Shown here: positions 37,659 through 46,825 of the stretch, piece after piece
Layout of the letters: the number at the start of each line of letters is the position of its first letter
Position numbering within the stretch: the stretch's first letter is position 1
Source of the DNA: Prevotella melaninogenica
GTDB lineage: Bacteria; Bacteroidota; Bacteroidia; Bacteroidales; Bacteroidaceae
Direction of reading: 5' to 3'
Assembly: GCF_018127965.1 (NCBI RefSeq)
Contig: NZ_CP072350.1
Coordinates: forward strand, 1,240,001 to 1,304,000
Length of the DNA: 64,000 nucleotides
Notes under the pieces: generated by a model
The model's database searches: none
What the model was told of the DNA's origin: nothing
Seen by the model: only the letters and a program-made list of their open reading frames with translations
Translations under genes and position numbers: made by a program

Positions 37659-37690
37659 CAAAGATATATATTTCTGTTAGAACAACCAAA
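37659..37690 (-). promoter_or_regulatory. Promoter of the candidate small RNA
   Basis: Minus strand TTTG (37687-37690), exactly 20 nt, TATCTTTG (37659-37666). No coding gene starts downstream on this strand. The remaining gap 37691-38260 is AT-rich with only palindrome cluster 4. Confidence 0.6.
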
Positions 37691-38021
37691 AATTATCCTA
37701 TTTTTGTTATATTTTAGTAAAAATATCACATCAGAGCCTCTTTAATTCTTAACTTTCTACATAAAATACAATAATTATTCATTCTATGTATAAATAAACT
37801 CTTTTCGTCATTTAAGTATCCTATTTAATTACATCTTACACTGAAATATTCTGCTATTATACACGAGATATGTAATATTCATCATTCGCTATTATTTAAG
37901 AAGAAAATATAGTCTGATAAAACATACACATATTTGTTACCCATTAGCCACTTACGAACCTTCTTAATAATAACCACAACGCCTCTCTTTGCTTACTTTT
38001 AAGCTACGTGATAGTAGTCCG

Positions 38022-38078
38022 CACATGTCGTGCTGATGCTCCGCACATATGGTGCTAATGGTAAACACCAATGGTGCG
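38022..38078. repeat. Triple 13-bp palindrome cluster 4 (22-bp period)
   Basis: GCACATGTCGTGC (38022-38034), GCACATATGGTGC (38044-38056) and ACACCAATGGTGC (38066-38078) at exact 22-bp steps, between convergent genes. Confidence 0.85.
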
Positions 38079-38259
38079 AAGTACTAAATATCATGCAATC
38101 TATTGTCGATGTGGAACAAACTTATTGTTAGAAGCAAGCATGGGTAACCATCCACACATTTAAGTAAAGAACCAGAAAAAAAACTGGGACACACAAAATA
38201 ATGTACATCCCAGCATTAGAAACCATTTTAGTATACTATAATTTTCACCTATATATATT

Positions 38260-39507
38260 CTACTTCGAACCTAAGGAGAAATTAACAGGTAACGTATACC
38301 TTGTAGCAACCTTCTTATTACCATTTCTACCAGGATTCCACGCTGGCATCTTTGACACTACACGAAGGGCTTCCTTATCAAGAGAAGGACTAACAGAACG
38401 TACAATCTCTGGCTGAACAACCTCACCCTTAGCCGTTATGATAAACCGTACCATAACACGTCCTTGCTCTTTTCTACTTACTGCATCTTTCGGATAACGA
38501 AGATTCTCTGATAGCCATTGATATAAATTACCTTTAAATGTAGGCATGACTTCCGCAACTGTATATACTCGTTCAGACTCTTTCGTTGGCTTCTTTTGAA
38601 GTTCAACACTTGCCGTAAGCTTTGTTACATTACGTGCAATGGTTTCGATATTACTTACAGCCAATAGCATTGCTACCAATGGAATATAAAGCGCATACTT
38701 TGCTTTAAGGATTCCTTTTGTTTCTTTTTTGTTCATCATCTTGATTCGTTTTTTAATAGGTAAAACATTAAAATTATTTGATATTGTAGCTACATTCTTC
38801 CTATATGTTAGCCCAAGCAGATGGTACTGATACTCTTTTTTATCCTTACCATTAGCAAGTACGCTGTTATCAGCAAGATATTCAAGATTTAATCGCACTT
38901 CACGTTTGAGCAACCAAACGAAAGGATTAAACCAAAAGATAATACAAAATAGTTCTGAAAAGATTATGTCTATTGAGTGGAGTTGCTGGCAATGTGTCAA
39001 TTCATGCATCATTATCTCCTCTATTTCATCGCTCTTATGTCGCTCTGGGTTGATGAATATCCAATCAAAGAAGGAGAAAGGACCTTCGTCATCGGTCAAC
39101 AGATACACCTCTGTATCACATATATAAGAAGTTTGACTATTGTTCTTTAGCAATATAATAGAAGCCAACTGCCACAAAAAACGTAGTAGTAAGACACAGG
39201 CAACAACACTATAGACAATCAACACTATCAACTCCCATAGTAGGACTCCACCACCCTCCGAGGAAATAGACACAGCTGGTAAAACGACTGTTGCATATTC
39301 ATTGGCAATGGATGTCATCCCTTCGCTGTTGCTTAGCCATGCTGAAAAATCCATTACTGGTACCAATATGGCAACAAGATATATTCCAATAAGCGTTGCC
39401 CTACGCCATGAAAAGAAGGTATCTCCTGTGAACATCAACTTATAAAAGCTGAAAAGTAAGATAAGGGCTATATTCAACTTCAATAAATACATTATCATAA
39501 TCGTCAA
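38260..39507 (-). CDS. M56-family (BlaR1/MecR1-like) antirepressor with C-terminal TonB domain
   Basis: 415 aa. N-terminal membrane helices, then the M56 zinc peptidase motif MMHELTHCQQLHSID (HExxH) near residue 187, another membrane helix near residue 280 (YALYIPLVAMLLAVS), and a TonB C-terminal domain (YPKDAVSRKEQGRVMVRFIITAKGEVVQPEIVRS). This fusion is common in Bacteroidetes, where it pairs with a BlaI-like repressor. It lies 49 nt after that repressor gene. The signal sensed is unknown. An in-frame ATG at 39492 is an alternative start. Confidence 0.88.
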   Translation of the reverse strand: MTIMIMYLLKLNIALILLFSFYKLMFTGDTFFSWRRATLIGIYLVAILVPVMDFSAWLSNSEGMTSIANEYATVVLPAVSISSEGGGVLLWELIVLIVYSVVACVLLLRFLWQLASIILLKNNSQTSYICDTEVYLLTDDEGPFSFFDWIFINPERHKSDEIEEIMMHELTHCQQLHSIDIIFSELFCIIFWFNPFVWLLKREVRLNLEYLADNSVLANGKDKKEYQYHLLGLTYRKNVATISNNFNVLPIKKRIKMMNKKETKGILKAKYALYIPLVAMLLAVSNIETIARNVTKLTASVELQKKPTKESERVYTVAEVMPTFKGNLYQWLSENLRYPKDAVSRKEQGRVMVRFIITAKGEVVQPEIVRSVSPSLDKEALRVVSKMPAWNPGRNGNKKVATRYTLPVNFSLGSK

Positions 39508-39556
39508 AACGTTAAGTTATTGTTATTGGAGAAAAGAAAAAACACGTATTTATCGG

Positions 39557-39922
39557 CTACTCCTCTTTCCCCTTTTCAATCTCATTTATAATATCTTTCA
39601 GTTCTTCTGGCGAGATGTTATCCTCCTTTGCAAAAAAGGAAACCATTTCACGGAAGGAACTCTTAAAGTACTTATCAACAAAGCCTTTCATGAAGTCTGA
39701 CTTATACTTCGTCTGTTCTATCTTCGGAACAAAGTGATAAGTCAGTCCATGCTGCTCGGCGATTACATAGCCCTTGCGCTTCAGATTGTTCATGATTGAA
39801 GCCACTGTAGTATAAGGAGGTTTAGGATCTTCCAACTTTTGCAGTACATCTTTGATAGTGCAAGTTTTTAAACTCCATACCTGCAACATTATTTCTTCTT
39901 CTTGTTTAGTTAGTTTCTCCAT
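39557..39922 (-). CDS. BlaI/MecI/CopY-family repressor
   Basis: 121 aa winged-helix repressor (KQEEEIMLQVWSLKTCTIKDVLQKLEDPKPPYTTVASIMNNLKRKGYV) with a C-terminal dimerisation half. These repressors are inactivated by cleavage after the partner M56 peptidase is triggered. Its promoter region carries an inverted repeat suitable as an autoregulatory operator. Confidence 0.92.
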   Translation of the reverse strand: MEKLTKQEEEIMLQVWSLKTCTIKDVLQKLEDPKPPYTTVASIMNNLKRKGYVIAEQHGLTYHFVPKIEQTKYKSDFMKGFVDKYFKSSFREMVSFFAKEDNISPEELKDIINEIEKGKEE

Positions 39923-39949
39923 AAATTATATATCTAAAAGTTCACGCTA

Positions 39950-39980
39950 CAAAGCTACGAATAATTCGTAATAAAGTCAA
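39950..39980 (-). promoter_or_regulatory. Repressor promoter with overlapping operator
   Basis: Minus strand TTG (39978-39980), 20 nt, TAGCTTTG (39950-39957). The inverted repeat TACGAATAATTCGTA (39956-39970) lies between the two elements and overlaps the -7 box. That is the expected place for an autorepressor site. A similar TACGAAATATTAGTA occurs at 40039-40053. Confidence 0.6.
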
Positions 39981-40175
39981 GCATTATATAGTAAAATAAA
40001 GTTAATTAGATAATATTTCACATTATATTTCAATGTAATACGAAATATTAGTAAGAACACATGATAAGTAAAATGTCAGCTTTTACATTAGGTTTACCCT
40101 GTAAATAACAAAGTTGTTCCTTTGGAATTATCAGCCTCTATTAATAAGAAAGTTATCGTTTTTATTCAACATCTC

Positions 40176-40206
40176 TTGTCTTTATGCTTGTAAAAGTGTA
40201 CATTTG
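40176..40206 (+). promoter_or_regulatory. Promoter of the lipoprotein gene
   Basis: TTG (40176-40178), exactly 20 nt, TACATTTG (40199-40206), 27 nt before the ATG at 40233. Confidence 0.7.
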
Positions 40207-40232
40207 TACTTACATATTAAGCGTAAAACAAA

Positions 40233-40664
40233 ATGATTAGAAAACTCTATACCTTCCTTGCCGTGGCTGCCTTTACGTTGAGTGGCTGTAATAAAGGTTC
40301 ACAAGATAAACCGAAAGCAGACAGTCATGACATTAAAACTATCCCGACAGAGATAACTGACAATGGCGATCAGGCTGTTAAGAATGCAAACAAAAGGGAT
40401 GCTGGCTTTATCAGTAACAGAGCAAACGAGGTTACACTCACGATTCCTTGTTTGGGAGTTGTCAACATGGACAACCTTGACCTACTGCCCCCTCCTAACG
40501 AGATAAGCAAGAAGGATTCTACCATCATTAAACAACTAAATAATGGAGAGGTCTTCTTATTACAACCAGGGACTAAAGGTATCATGCTAACGGACGCAGG
40601 ATCAAAGCTATTAGTTCGCTTCCAAATGGGCGAATTATGGGTTTGGAAGTCGGCTACAAAATAA
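40233..40664 (+). CDS. Hypothetical lipoprotein
   Basis: 143 aa with a lipoprotein signal (FTLSGCNKG, lipobox Cys near 19). The mature part ends with a conserved-looking strand set (EVFLLQPGTKGIMLTDAGSKLLVRFQMGELWVWK). No family was recognised. It is divergent from the BlaI/M56 pair. Whether it belongs to that regulon is untested, but the second TACGAA palindrome lies between them. Confidence 0.7.
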   Translation: MIRKLYTFLAVAAFTLSGCNKGSQDKPKADSHDIKTIPTEITDNGDQAVKNANKRDAGFISNRANEVTLTIPCLGVVNMDNLDLLPPPNEISKKDSTIIKQLNNGEVFLLQPGTKGIMLTDAGSKLLVRFQMGELWVWKSATK

Positions 40665-40782
40665 GTACGACCGTTCTATCGGTCTTCGATAGAAATCCTT
40701 TACTACTTCCTGTCATTAACTAAGCCTAACTATCAGGCGGAATCTTAACCTAAAATATACAAATAAATAACCTTATCAAAAG

Positions 40783-43014
40783 ATGAAAAGAAGTCTTTTT
40801 CTTGTTTTCTTATTGCTGACATTTACTGCTCACCTACATGCTATCACGGTAAACAACCCTGTTGATTACGTAAGTACTTTAGTGGGTTCAGCCTCAAAAC
40901 CAGAGCTTTCAACGGGTAACACTTATCCCACTATTGCCCTACCATGGGGCATGAACTTCTGGACTCCACAGACTGGAAAGATGGGAGATGGCTGGACTTA
41001 CACCTACGGAGCCGATAAGATTCGTGGAATTAAGCAGACACACCAACCAAGTCCATGGATTAACGACTACGGACAGTTCTCTGTCATGCCCGTCATGGGT
41101 AAGAAAGTCTTTGACGAAGAAGGACGTGCCAGCTGGTTCTCACACAAAGCTGAGACTGCTACTCCTTATTATTATAAGGTTTATTTAGCTGACTATGACG
41201 TTACAGCAGAGGTGAGTCCTACCAGTCGTGCAGCAGCAATGCGCATCACCTATCCACAAACAGAAGAAGCTTATTTCGTTGTAGATGCCTTTGACAAAGG
41301 TTCTTCCGTAACGATTATGCCTGACAAACGTACTATCATAGGATATACAACCAAGAATAGCGGAGGTGTACCAGCAAACTTCAAGAACTATTTTGTGCTG
41401 CGTTTCGACCACGATTTCTCTTTCGTTGGCAGTATTGAAGATGGGAAGCTATCAGTGGGCAAGACCTCTGCAACCAGCAATCATGCCATGGCTGTTGTCG
41501 GATTCCACACCAAACGAGGCGAACAAGTTAATATACAGGTAGCCTCATCATTTATTAGTGACGAACAAGCACAGCGCAATCTCAAGGAAGTGGAGGGCAA
41601 GACATTCGACGAGGTGAAGTCAGAAGGTAGAAAGGAATGGAACAATATCTTAGGACGTATTGAGGTGGAAGACGACAATATCGACCATCTTCGCACTTTC
41701 TATAGTTGCCTCTATCGCTCCGTACTTTTCCCACGTTCGTTCTATGAGTTTGACGAACAGGGTAATCCTATCCATTATAGTCCTTATAATGGGAAAGTAC
41801 TATCGGGTTATCTCTTTACAGACACAGGTTTCTGGGACACCTTCCGTTCGCTCTTTCCATTGCTCAACCTCGTCTATCCGTCAATGAATGAGAAGATGCA
41901 AGCAGGCTTAGTCAGTGCCTATAAGGAGAGTGGATTCCTTCCAGAGTGGGCAAGTCCGGGGCATCGTGATTGTATGGTGGGCAATAACTCGGCTTCAGTC
42001 GTTGCTGATGCTTATATCAAGGGATTGCGTGGCTACGATATAGAAACGCTTTGGAAGGCTGTTGTGCATGGTGCAAATGCAGTGCATCCAACCGTCAGCT
42101 CTACTGGACGCAAAGGCTTTGACTATTATAATCGCTTAGGTTACGTACCTTATAACGTGGGAATCAACGAGAGTGTTGCCCGCACATTAGAGTATGCCTA
42201 CGATGATTGGTGTATCTATCAGTTAGGGTTAAAACTCGGAAAGAGTGCTAAAGAGCTCAAACCTTTCAAACTCCGAGCAATGAACTATCAAAACGTTTTC
42301 GACAAGGAAACGGGTCTTATGCGTGGACGTAACGAAGATGGCAGTTTCCAGTCGCCATTTAATCCTTTCGAGTGGGGCAATGCCTTCACTGAAGGAAATA
42401 GCTGGCATTACACGTGGAGCGTATTCCATGACCCTGCAGGATTGGCAAAGTTGATGGGAGGATACGACAAGTTTAATGCAATGTTAGACAGTGTCTTCCA
42501 ACTCCCACCTACCTTTGACCACAGCTATTATGGCTTTACAATCCACGAAATACGTGAGATGCAAATCATGAACATGGGTAATTACGCACATGGAAACCAA
42601 CCTATCCAGCACATGATATACCTCTATGACTACAGCGGACAGCCTTGGAAGGCGCAGTACTGGGTGCGTGAAGTGATGAACCGACTCTATACTGCACATC
42701 CTGATGGCTATTGTGGCGACGAAGACAATGGTCAGACGTCAGCTTGGTATGTCTTCTCTGCTCTCGGCTTCTACCCAGTTTGCCCTGGTAGTACACAATA
42801 TATGATTGGTACTCCCTACTTCCGTAAAGTCAAGATACAGTTGGAGAATGGCAGGACTATCACAATTCAAGCTGAAAAGAACAACAAAGACAATCGCTTC
42901 ATTCAGCATATTACAATGAATGGACAGCCTTATCCACATCAGTATCTTGAGCATGAACAGCTAACATCAGGTCCTATAATCGACTTCACAATGGGCGATA
43001 AACCTGCGAAATAA
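40783..43014 (+). CDS. GH92 family alpha-mannosidase
   Basis: 743 aa with a signal peptide (MKRSLFLVFLLLTFTAHLHA). GH92 features: VGSASKPELSTGNTYPTIALPWGMNFWTPQTG near residue 35, IKQTHQPSPWINDYG, the core TDTGFWDTFRSLFPLL, HRDCMVGNNSASVVADAYIKG, and GDEDNGQTSAWYVFSALGFYPVCPG. Members are calcium-dependent exo-alpha-mannosidases trimming host N-glycans. With the sialidase-product genes at 8-12 kb it suggests host glycan foraging. Confidence 0.93.
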   Translation: MKRSLFLVFLLLTFTAHLHAITVNNPVDYVSTLVGSASKPELSTGNTYPTIALPWGMNFWTPQTGKMGDGWTYTYGADKIRGIKQTHQPSPWINDYGQFSVMPVMGKKVFDEEGRASWFSHKAETATPYYYKVYLADYDVTAEVSPTSRAAAMRITYPQTEEAYFVVDAFDKGSSVTIMPDKRTIIGYTTKNSGGVPANFKNYFVLRFDHDFSFVGSIEDGKLSVGKTSATSNHAMAVVGFHTKRGEQVNIQVASSFISDEQAQRNLKEVEGKTFDEVKSEGRKEWNNILGRIEVEDDNIDHLRTFYSCLYRSVLFPRSFYEFDEQGNPIHYSPYNGKVLSGYLFTDTGFWDTFRSLFPLLNLVYPSMNEKMQAGLVSAYKESGFLPEWASPGHRDCMVGNNSASVVADAYIKGLRGYDIETLWKAVVHGANAVHPTVSSTGRKGFDYYNRLGYVPYNVGINESVARTLEYAYDDWCIYQLGLKLGKSAKELKPFKLRAMNYQNVFDKETGLMRGRNEDGSFQSPFNPFEWGNAFTEGNSWHYTWSVFHDPAGLAKLMGGYDKFNAMLDSVFQLPPTFDHSYYGFTIHEIREMQIMNMGNYAHGNQPIQHMIYLYDYSGQPWKAQYWVREVMNRLYTAHPDGYCGDEDNGQTSAWYVFSALGFYPVCPGSTQYMIGTPYFRKVKIQLENGRTITIQAEKNNKDNRFIQHITMNGQPYPHQYLEHEQLTSGPIIDFTMGDKPAK

Positions 43015-43039
43015 GAAGCTATCACATCCCTTTTGCACT

Positions 43040-43082
43040 CAATTAACAGATTTTATTTCTATTTGAACAAATCTGTTAATTA
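43040..43082. terminator. Inverted repeat after the GH92 gene
   Basis: AATTAACAGATTT pairs with AAATCTGTTAATT (13-bp arms). No clear T-run follows, so its terminator role is only likely. Confidence 0.5.
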
Positions 43083-43199
43083 AGAGGCAGTCTGTTAATG
43101 AATTCTATAAAATCATTTAAAACAGTATAAACAATTCCCTGCTATTATAATTTCTTTACGTATATTTGCAACATATTAATCCAAAATGAATATATAACA

Positions 43200-43817
43200 A
43201 TGAAGAAAAACTTATTTTCTAACCACGCTTTATGCGCTGGTTTAGCATTAGGTGGACTGTTTACATTTTCCAGTTCATACGCTGCAAACAATGAAGTAAA
43301 GGATAATAACAACGTAGTAGCTGCTGCACCTACAACCAACTCTAAGATTGTGGGTACTTGGGAGCTTACAAATAAGGGTAGCTATGCCATTGTGCGCAAT
43401 CCAAGAACACATAAGGAATATAAGATAGGTTTCACGATTGACAGATACGATGACTATAAGTTCCTCCCTGTTGACTTCGCTACAGGTGAGCCTGTTAATC
43501 TTCGTACGCTTGTTGGTCACGATGATAACTACCTCGATGATGAGTTACACCGTTTCGATTTCTACCATGATGGAACCATGAGCGTTATAGAAAGAGAAGA
43601 CAACGGTAGATGGAAACGTGATGACGATATCGGTGTTTATGGTTTCCGCCGTGATGGTTTCTTTATGAAGATAGACGGTAAGATGCGCAAGAACCTCCAA
43701 ATTAGATTCTTGAACAACAATGAGTTTGAGCTAACTCAGACCAAATTCAATGACAGCGACTTGAGAAGAGTAGTCGTTAAGAAGGTTATGAGATATGTTC
43801 GTGTTACAAGAAAGTAA
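43200..43817 (+). CDS. Secreted lipocalin-like protein
   Basis: 205 aa with a signal peptide (cleavage near SSSYAA). After a short linker, KIVGTWELTNKGSYAIV resembles the GxW start of Bacteroidetes lipocalin-like domains. Strands rich in charged residues follow (DELHRFDFYHDGTMSVIEREDNGRWKRDDD). Function unknown. A TATATTTG -7 box is at 43161-43168 and a strong terminator follows. Confidence 0.7.
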   Translation: MKKNLFSNHALCAGLALGGLFTFSSSYAANNEVKDNNNVVAAAPTTNSKIVGTWELTNKGSYAIVRNPRTHKEYKIGFTIDRYDDYKFLPVDFATGEPVNLRTLVGHDDNYLDDELHRFDFYHDGTMSVIEREDNGRWKRDDDIGVYGFRRDGFFMKIDGKMRKNLQIRFLNNNEFELTQTKFNDSDLRRVVVKKVMRYVRVTRK

Positions 43818-43846
43818 GACATAACAAACCCAAACTTATAATATTT

Positions 43847-43906
43847 ACCCCAATTAACAGTAGCTTGAACTTATATAAAGCTCTGTTAATTGGGGTTTCT
43901 TTTTTG
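43847..43906 (+). terminator. Strong terminator after the lipocalin-like gene
   Basis: ACCCCAATTAACAG (43847-43860) pairs perfectly with CTGTTAATTGGGGT (43883-43896), followed by TTCTTTTTT. Confidence 0.9.
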
Positions 43907-44540
43907 TTCTTCAAGATAAGGAGTGATAAAGTAGACCCCTATTACATAATAAATCGTGCGCAGAAATAAAGCGGACGGAGTTCAAAGTAATACCCGAAAA
44001 TACCTCTGCAGGGTACATTTTTAGTCTAAAAGGTAAAGAAATATATTGACAAAAAGATTAAAGAAAAGGTAGGAAAATGGATTAAAAGTGACTTATTTCT
44101 TCACCTTTGCAAGTTACTTGCTATCAAGTAGTTGAAAATTAAGATTTCAAAAGGTGCTTAATAAGGCTTCAAAAGGGCGTTAGTAAGGGTCTTAAAGGGC
44201 ATCTTTTGCAAGCCAAAGGGTGTTAATTACAAGCTATTTTGTGGTCTTTACAAAATCAGTTTGTGAAAAATTAGGACAAAAAGGAGCACTTGGAAACTTG
44301 AAATGATAAGGTTTTTCCTTTTGCAGTTAGAATCTTAAGAGAAATCACACAGAGAGAAGAGAATAGCTGAGAATTGTCAAAACAAAGCAAAAGAAGTTAC
44401 CGAAGCGACACCGATGCATGAAACAACGAAGGTTGTTTGCGAGTTTTATGCACAAAGTATGTATTCCTATAAGGTATTAAGAATCTGTACGTATCATCTC
44501 TGTCTCTCTTTAAGCCATCACCACATCCGTGCTTTTGCGT
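43907..44540. other. Gene-free stretch left of the IS
   Basis: No ORF, RNA gene or convincing promoter was seen apart from dispersed repeat copy 2 (about 44150-44230). The bases between 44290 and 44540 show no recognisable feature and could be remnant DNA. Confidence 0.6.
44150..44230 (+). repeat. Structured dispersed repeat, copy 2
   Basis: Contains AAAAGGTGCTTAAT, CAAAAGGGCGTTAGTAA and AAAGGGCATCTTTTGCAAGCC in the same order as copy 1 at 23.6 kb (opposite strand). The repeated core is about 70 bp. Confidence 0.7.
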
Positions 44541-46484
44541 TTAGCCCAAGTTTAACACCCACCTTCGCCTAATTGTTGCTGTCACCATACTTTCCTCGTT
44601 TTTCTTATGGGCTCTGTGTCCTACAAATTTTATTCTTTTGAATGGTGAGTGTTTTAAGTCCAACTTATCGTATATTTGTTTTGCTTGCTTCGAAGGACTA
44701 CTACATTGGCGCATCTCGATGGTTTCACCTAATGGATTCTTCCCTTTTGTGGTGACGAGCTTTTGGATGCTCATACGTCGTACTATCTCGGTCCAGTAAC
44801 AGGATTCTCCTTCTCGTTTTAATTGACAACGGATGGTGTTTACCACCCAGTAGGCTAATAAACCGAAGAAAAGGTGTGCATCGCTTCGCTCATCTTTCTG
44901 ATGATAGATAGGACGGAGGTTGAGATCATTCTTTAGTTGTCTGTTCGTACATTCTATCTCACGAATAAGATTGTAGTATTCCCATGTCACACGCTCAGAA
45001 AGTGTCCTGACATTGCTGCGGAGGAAATAGACTCCGTGACCAGATTCCATTTCCGAGAGGTCTTTTATCTCCCAGTCTACACGCAGCATCTCCTTGGGTT
45101 TCTTCTCGTTTTTTATGTAGCTAATCCGGTAGAACTTCACTATAGAATGGTACTTCTGTATGGCACGTCCTGTACGTTCAACAACCTTTTCATAGGTTTT
45201 TGTTCCACCTTTCTTGGAGATTCCTTCGTTTATCCTCTGCAGTTCCATCTCAAAACGCTCTCTCCAAACCCTGTTCATGGACGACTCTGTCATAGCTTTC
45301 GAAGGAGATGTTATTTCGAGATAATAATCCTCATCATCCTCTGTCTTAACCTCTTTCAGCGTTATCTTCTGCCGACGGGCATCCATTACCGTAACGCTCT
45401 TGTTATCATCACTGAGCGTATAGTCTTTCATTTTCGTACGGGATACGCAGAGATAATTGTAACCCTTTCTCTTTATTAGCTCCAAGTTCTCTTCCGTGGC
45501 AACACCTGCATCCATGACAACGAGCGTATCCTTTGTTCGTGATGGATTCCTCTTTGCTAACGTATCAATCATATTGGGTAGAGACTTGGGATCTGCTGTA
45601 TTACCCTCCAAGATAGAAGAATAACGTATAAAACCTTCTTTATTGATACATAATGCAAGTACAAGTAGCTTACAGTCAGAGCGTTTTTCTTTTGAACGAC
45701 CGAACTTGGCTTTATCACTATTACGCTTACTACCCTCGAAATAGAAGTTGGTTAAGTCGAAGAGCATCAACTTGTTGTCTATATTCAAGAGATCGTCAGT
45801 AACGCTGCACAAATGACGCTCTAACTGTTCCTTTAGTTCATATAACTTGTCAGTGATTTTATACAGAGAATTGATCCCTGGTGTCCAGCCAGGAGCTCCA
45901 CTATAAAGTTCAGCGGCAGCCGAGTTATCGCGCAAATAATAATAAGATGAACATTCAGAGACAGCATATACCGTACGGACAATCAATGCTGACAAAGCCG
46001 TGTGTATCGCATTCTCCGTCCACCCATTTTTGCGCAGAAAACCCTCTAACTGCAGCTTGTCTATTGTCTGCTTGCAGAGCCACTCTGCGCCAACATTCCT
46101 TGCGTCAGTATAGTTTGCCGTCTCAAGGTCAATATAGTTCTCATATTTTCTCAGCGACTTCTGCTCTTCCTTATTAAACCGATCGATTCCACCTTCTTTC
46201 TCCATACGGCTCCACCATTCGTCAGCCTTTGCCTGTTCAATAGGAGTAAGTCCGTCAAGATGTTTTTTAAAAAGCGAGGGTGTACTTCTGGTTTTGAAGC
46301 GTTCGGTAAGAGCGTATGCAATTTTTCGAACCTGTACAGCAGTAAGTGAAAGTTCGAACCCGATGTTCAACAGAATTAGCGAATGTACATGACCCTGCAC
46401 ATCACGATATGACTCCTTGATGCGATAATAAGGAGCTATGTCGCCTGTGGCAGGGTTGAATCGTGTCTGTACATTTGCGTGCAT
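44541..46484 (-). CDS. IS1634-family DDE transposase
   Basis: 647 aa. DDE elements of the IS4-like fold are seen: LMLFDLTNFYFEG (first Asp), VVMDAGVATEENLELIKRKGYNYL (second Asp), and the YREK-like YYNLIREIECTNRQLKNDL holding the Glu. The frame is unbroken. The stop codon TAA (44541-44543) lies just outside the left inverted repeat: codons VLNLG read through the end sequence itself. The stop may therefore be supplied by the flanking DNA. Confidence 0.88.
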   Translation of the reverse strand: MHANVQTRFNPATGDIAPYYRIKESYRDVQGHVHSLILLNIGFELSLTAVQVRKIAYALTERFKTRSTPSLFKKHLDGLTPIEQAKADEWWSRMEKEGGIDRFNKEEQKSLRKYENYIDLETANYTDARNVGAEWLCKQTIDKLQLEGFLRKNGWTENAIHTALSALIVRTVYAVSECSSYYYLRDNSAAAELYSGAPGWTPGINSLYKITDKLYELKEQLERHLCSVTDDLLNIDNKLMLFDLTNFYFEGSKRNSDKAKFGRSKEKRSDCKLLVLALCINKEGFIRYSSILEGNTADPKSLPNMIDTLAKRNPSRTKDTLVVMDAGVATEENLELIKRKGYNYLCVSRTKMKDYTLSDDNKSVTVMDARRQKITLKEVKTEDDEDYYLEITSPSKAMTESSMNRVWRERFEMELQRINEGISKKGGTKTYEKVVERTGRAIQKYHSIVKFYRISYIKNEKKPKEMLRVDWEIKDLSEMESGHGVYFLRSNVRTLSERVTWEYYNLIREIECTNRQLKNDLNLRPIYHQKDERSDAHLFFGLLAYWVVNTIRCQLKREGESCYWTEIVRRMSIQKLVTTKGKNPLGETIEMRQCSSPSKQAKQIYDKLDLKHSPFKRIKFVGHRAHKKNEESMVTATIRRRWVLNLG

Positions 46485-46647
46485 GAGTGCAAAGTAACAA
46501 AATATTTTTGATATGGCTGTGTCCTACAAATCGGATTTTACTCCTCGCAACAATACCCTATACTTGATTATCAATCATTTATCAAATTGATACTACACAA
46601 AACATCCCGAAAATTTATGAAAAATAATTTTGCCTGTTAAACTTGGG
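44545..46647. mobile_element. IS1634-like insertion sequence, about 2.1 kb
   Basis: Thirteen-bp inverted ends CCCAAGTTTAACA (44545-44557) and TGTTAAACTTGGG (46635-46647) enclose one full-length transposase gene on the minus strand. No clear target duplication was found at the ends. The element is intact enough to be active. Confidence 0.78.
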
Positions 46648-46768
46648 GTAGCTTCTTCCGCTCTATTTCTCCGTGTGACTTATTACGTAATAGCTTTACT
46701 TTATCACTCCAACTTATGGGAGAACCAAAAATATAGCTCAAAAAGGCATGAAATACAGTTTTTTTGTG

Positions 46769-46776
46769 TAAGTTTG
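46769..46776 (+). promoter_or_regulatory. -7 box of the PepSY gene
   Basis: TAAGTTTG, 49 nt before the ATG at 46826. No clear -33 element. Confidence 0.4.
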
Positions 46777-46825
46777 TACAGCATTTTAAACTGAGTTAAA
46801 AACAACATAACACAAACAACAAAAT

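Noticed and set aside
44937..45479. 180-aa plus-strand frame inside the transposase gene
   Set aside because: Antisense shadow of an intact DDE transposase.
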